A DNA stretch of 64,000 nucleotides, taken from assembly GCF_050624435.1 (NCBI RefSeq), contig NC_134530.1:146422721-146486720 (forward strand). Direction: 5' to 3'. The notes under the pieces are model-generated. The model was not told the DNA's origin. It made no database searches and saw only the letters and a program-made list of their open reading frames with translations. The translations under genes and the position numbers were made by a program. The DNA is from Tenrec ecaudatus (Eukaryota > Chordata > Mammalia > Afrosoricida > Tenrecidae). Position 1 is the first letter of the stretch. Each line of letters opens with the position of its first letter. This document shows, piece by piece, positions 62,501 through 64,000 of the stretch.

Positions 62501-63299
62501 CCTGCTAGGGTTCAGGACCAAGGATTCCTGGGTCCTTGAGCCTGGGTCCCGGCAGCTAGAACCGCAGAAGCTGCAGCTGGGATAGGGAGAGGATTTAGGG
62601 AGCAGGAGGGCTCTGGTGAGCAGGGAGAGGACCTGGGTGCCCCCAGAGCCTGGCCCCATAGCCTCCTCTTCTGCAGGAGTCCTCGAGAAATTTCCTACTT
62701 GGCTTAGGGAAGATTCACACTCCAGTGCAGAATGACTGAAGCCAGAGCAGGGGCCTTCAAATCGATGGGAGTCAGGCTGGCAGAGCCGGAGAGGCCCCAG
62801 AGGCTGCCAGGAGGCAGGAGGCTGGGGCAAAAACAACAAATTAAAATTTTACCAGGAAGGGATTTTCATCTTTCTGAGATTCCCCTCTGCCTTTTCTCAT
62901 ATTGATTTATCAGTTATGCAATTGCCAGGCTCATTTATTTTTTTATTTATCCGAACAGTGCCTTAGCAGGCAGGGTTACAGACCTCAGGGGACCAGATGA
63001 CAGTCAGGAGACCAGGTTGTTCTCCGAACTTCCTGAGCAGAGGGGTGCTGCCTATCGTGCCCCTAAGGTTGCCTTCTTGCTTAAGGCCCTGGGTAGTCAG
63101 GGGGCTGCTGGGGTGGCGGGAGCCCAGGAGCTGGCTCATGTTCTGCTCGGGGTCAGGGATGGGTGAGGTCTCAGCTTCCTCAGAGCCTGGCCTTCCCCAG
63201 GCTCCACCTGGTTCTGGGGTGCTCCTAGAGGCAGGCCCCTGAGATGCTGGGCTCAGAGAAGAACCCACTGCTAAGCCACAGCTCCTGCAAAGCAAACCA

Positions 63300-63435
63300 A
63301 ACACCAAACTCCCTGCCACCGAGTTCATGCTAACTCTTAGTGACCCTGTAGGACAGGGTGGAACTGCCCCTGTGCCCAGTTCTGAGACTGCCACTCTGTG
63401 GGAGTAGAGGCCCGTCTTTCTCCCACGCCAAGAAG
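63300..63435 (-). repeat. AfroSINE copy, head truncated
   Basis: 'gccaccgagttcatgctaac', 'cctgtaggacagggtggaac', 'gagtagaggcccgtctttct'; it stops before the head. Confidence 0.88.
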
Positions 63436-64000
63436 GGGCCTCAGAGAAAAAGGAGACCCTTTCCTCGCATTGCTCTCCTCTCGGAGAGGCCTGTCCCAAG
63501 GCCAGAGGTAGAGTTCGGGTCACACCTGAACGCAGCAAACACCCCTCTCTCTGTCTCCGGGTGAGGATCTGCTCTCCCAGGGGCGAGCATGGGACCACTG
63601 CGGGGTTCACACTAGTGCGTCTCCATCTTGCCCACTCTCTACCAGGTGGTCTCCCCTCGGAGAAATCTGGGGTGTGTGTGGGAGGGATGAGAAAGAGAAG
63701 GTAAGCGGAGCCAGAATTCAGATTAAAGACGTGAGGGGGTAAAAAAAAAAAAACCCTCCCCAAACCAACTGGGAAAGAAAGCTCATTAATATCTCTCTTC
63801 CCCTCATTAAGCCGGAGCTCGCTCATAAATATTCACGGACTTCTAAAGTAAGACCGAGGTGAAAGGAACATAGACCAAGGAAGACCGCTTCAGCTGGAGC
63901 TGCCGGCCCTGCTCCGGCCTTCCAGGTGGGGAGGGCCTCAGGGCCCTGGCAGAGGCTGGGGCCGAAGACTCCTCACTCAGCGATGCTGTTGGCCAAGCGC

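Larger units (their letters stand above)
45822..64000 (-). other. KCND3: KCND3 large intron, third segment to the window edge
   Basis: Unique gaps with no recognised gene or repeat: 45822-46409, 47106-47454, 47561-47854, 48017-48974, 49213-50097, 50963-52394 (GC-rich, with a G-run at 51903-51937), 52521-53099, 54421-57329, 57524-58014, 58181-59394, 59521-61189, 61511-62295, 62501-63299 and 63436-64000. AT-rich islands at 58980-59075, 62085-62165, 62830-62965 and 63775-63840 stand out from the GC-rich background. No KCND3 exon was found up to 64000. Confidence 0.7.

Noticed and set aside
62963..63826. A 287-codon - strand open frame at the right end
   Set aside because: It runs through a SINE and unique sequence with no recognisable domain and no splice context. 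GC-rich DNA yields such frames by chance.

Overview
This is a stretch of mammalian nuclear DNA. Spliced exons with GT/AG borders, long introns and a dense load of SINEs, LINEs and DNA transposons show this directly. The dominant short repeat matches the AfroSINE pattern (tRNA-like head, then 'GGGAGAAAGATGAGGCTTTC', then a tail ending 'GGGTCGCTATGAGTC'). Its tail is shared with RTE-type LINEs that are also present. That combination points to Afrotheria. Short hAT elements resembling the SPIN family, plus a noncoding retroelement I associate with tenrec sequence, make a tenrec (e.g. Echinops) the best guess. The species call is inference. No bacterial, phage or CRISPR-type system is present.

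Two protein-coding genes meet tail to tail. The left edge (about 1-2745, + strand) is the 3' end of DDX20 (Gemin3, DEAD-box helicase of the SMN complex): the end of an intron, the whole large last exon (1218-2392 coding) and a short 3'UTR with AATAAA at 2711. From about 6545 to the right edge, on the - strand, lies the 3' part of KCND3 (voltage-gated potassium channel Kv4.3): a long 3'UTR (about 6545-11495), the last coding exon (11496-11697), an exon at 12142-12389, the 57-nt alternatively used exon (13542-13598), and exons at 15106-15195, 15509-15610 and 24161-24323. The last of these carries half of the selectivity filter and S6. Everything from 24324 to 64000 is the start of the large intron that in other mammals separates this exon from the one encoding the N-terminus to S5. 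That upstream exon is not in the window. The exons seen encode 286 residues of the long isoform, from the filter tyrosine to the C-terminus. As I recall the human protein, this is the same length with no indels.

The 3.8 kb between the two genes and the introns hold repeats separated by unrecognised unique sequence. The repeats include more than 30 AfroSINE copies and several RTE fragments. Some RTE fragments look like internally deleted copies joining the 5' and 3' ends. There are also L1 remnants, two copies of a ~535-bp LTR-like repeat nested in older LINEs, three short hAT elements with 8-bp target duplications (one perfect), a TcMar-type DNA transposon remnant, MER5A-like and MIR-like relics, and many microsatellites. 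A few AT-rich, homeobox-motif-rich islands are candidates for conserved regulatory elements.

The points most worth a second look are: the cluster of ten CATTCC motifs that begins about 45 bp from the alternative Kv4.3 exon; the hAT elements with clean target-site duplications; the nested LTR-like family; the back-to-back SINE pair around a (GT)n(GA)n tract; and the simple-repeat polypyrimidine tract at the S6 exon acceptor. I did not find a convincing new gene or molecular system.
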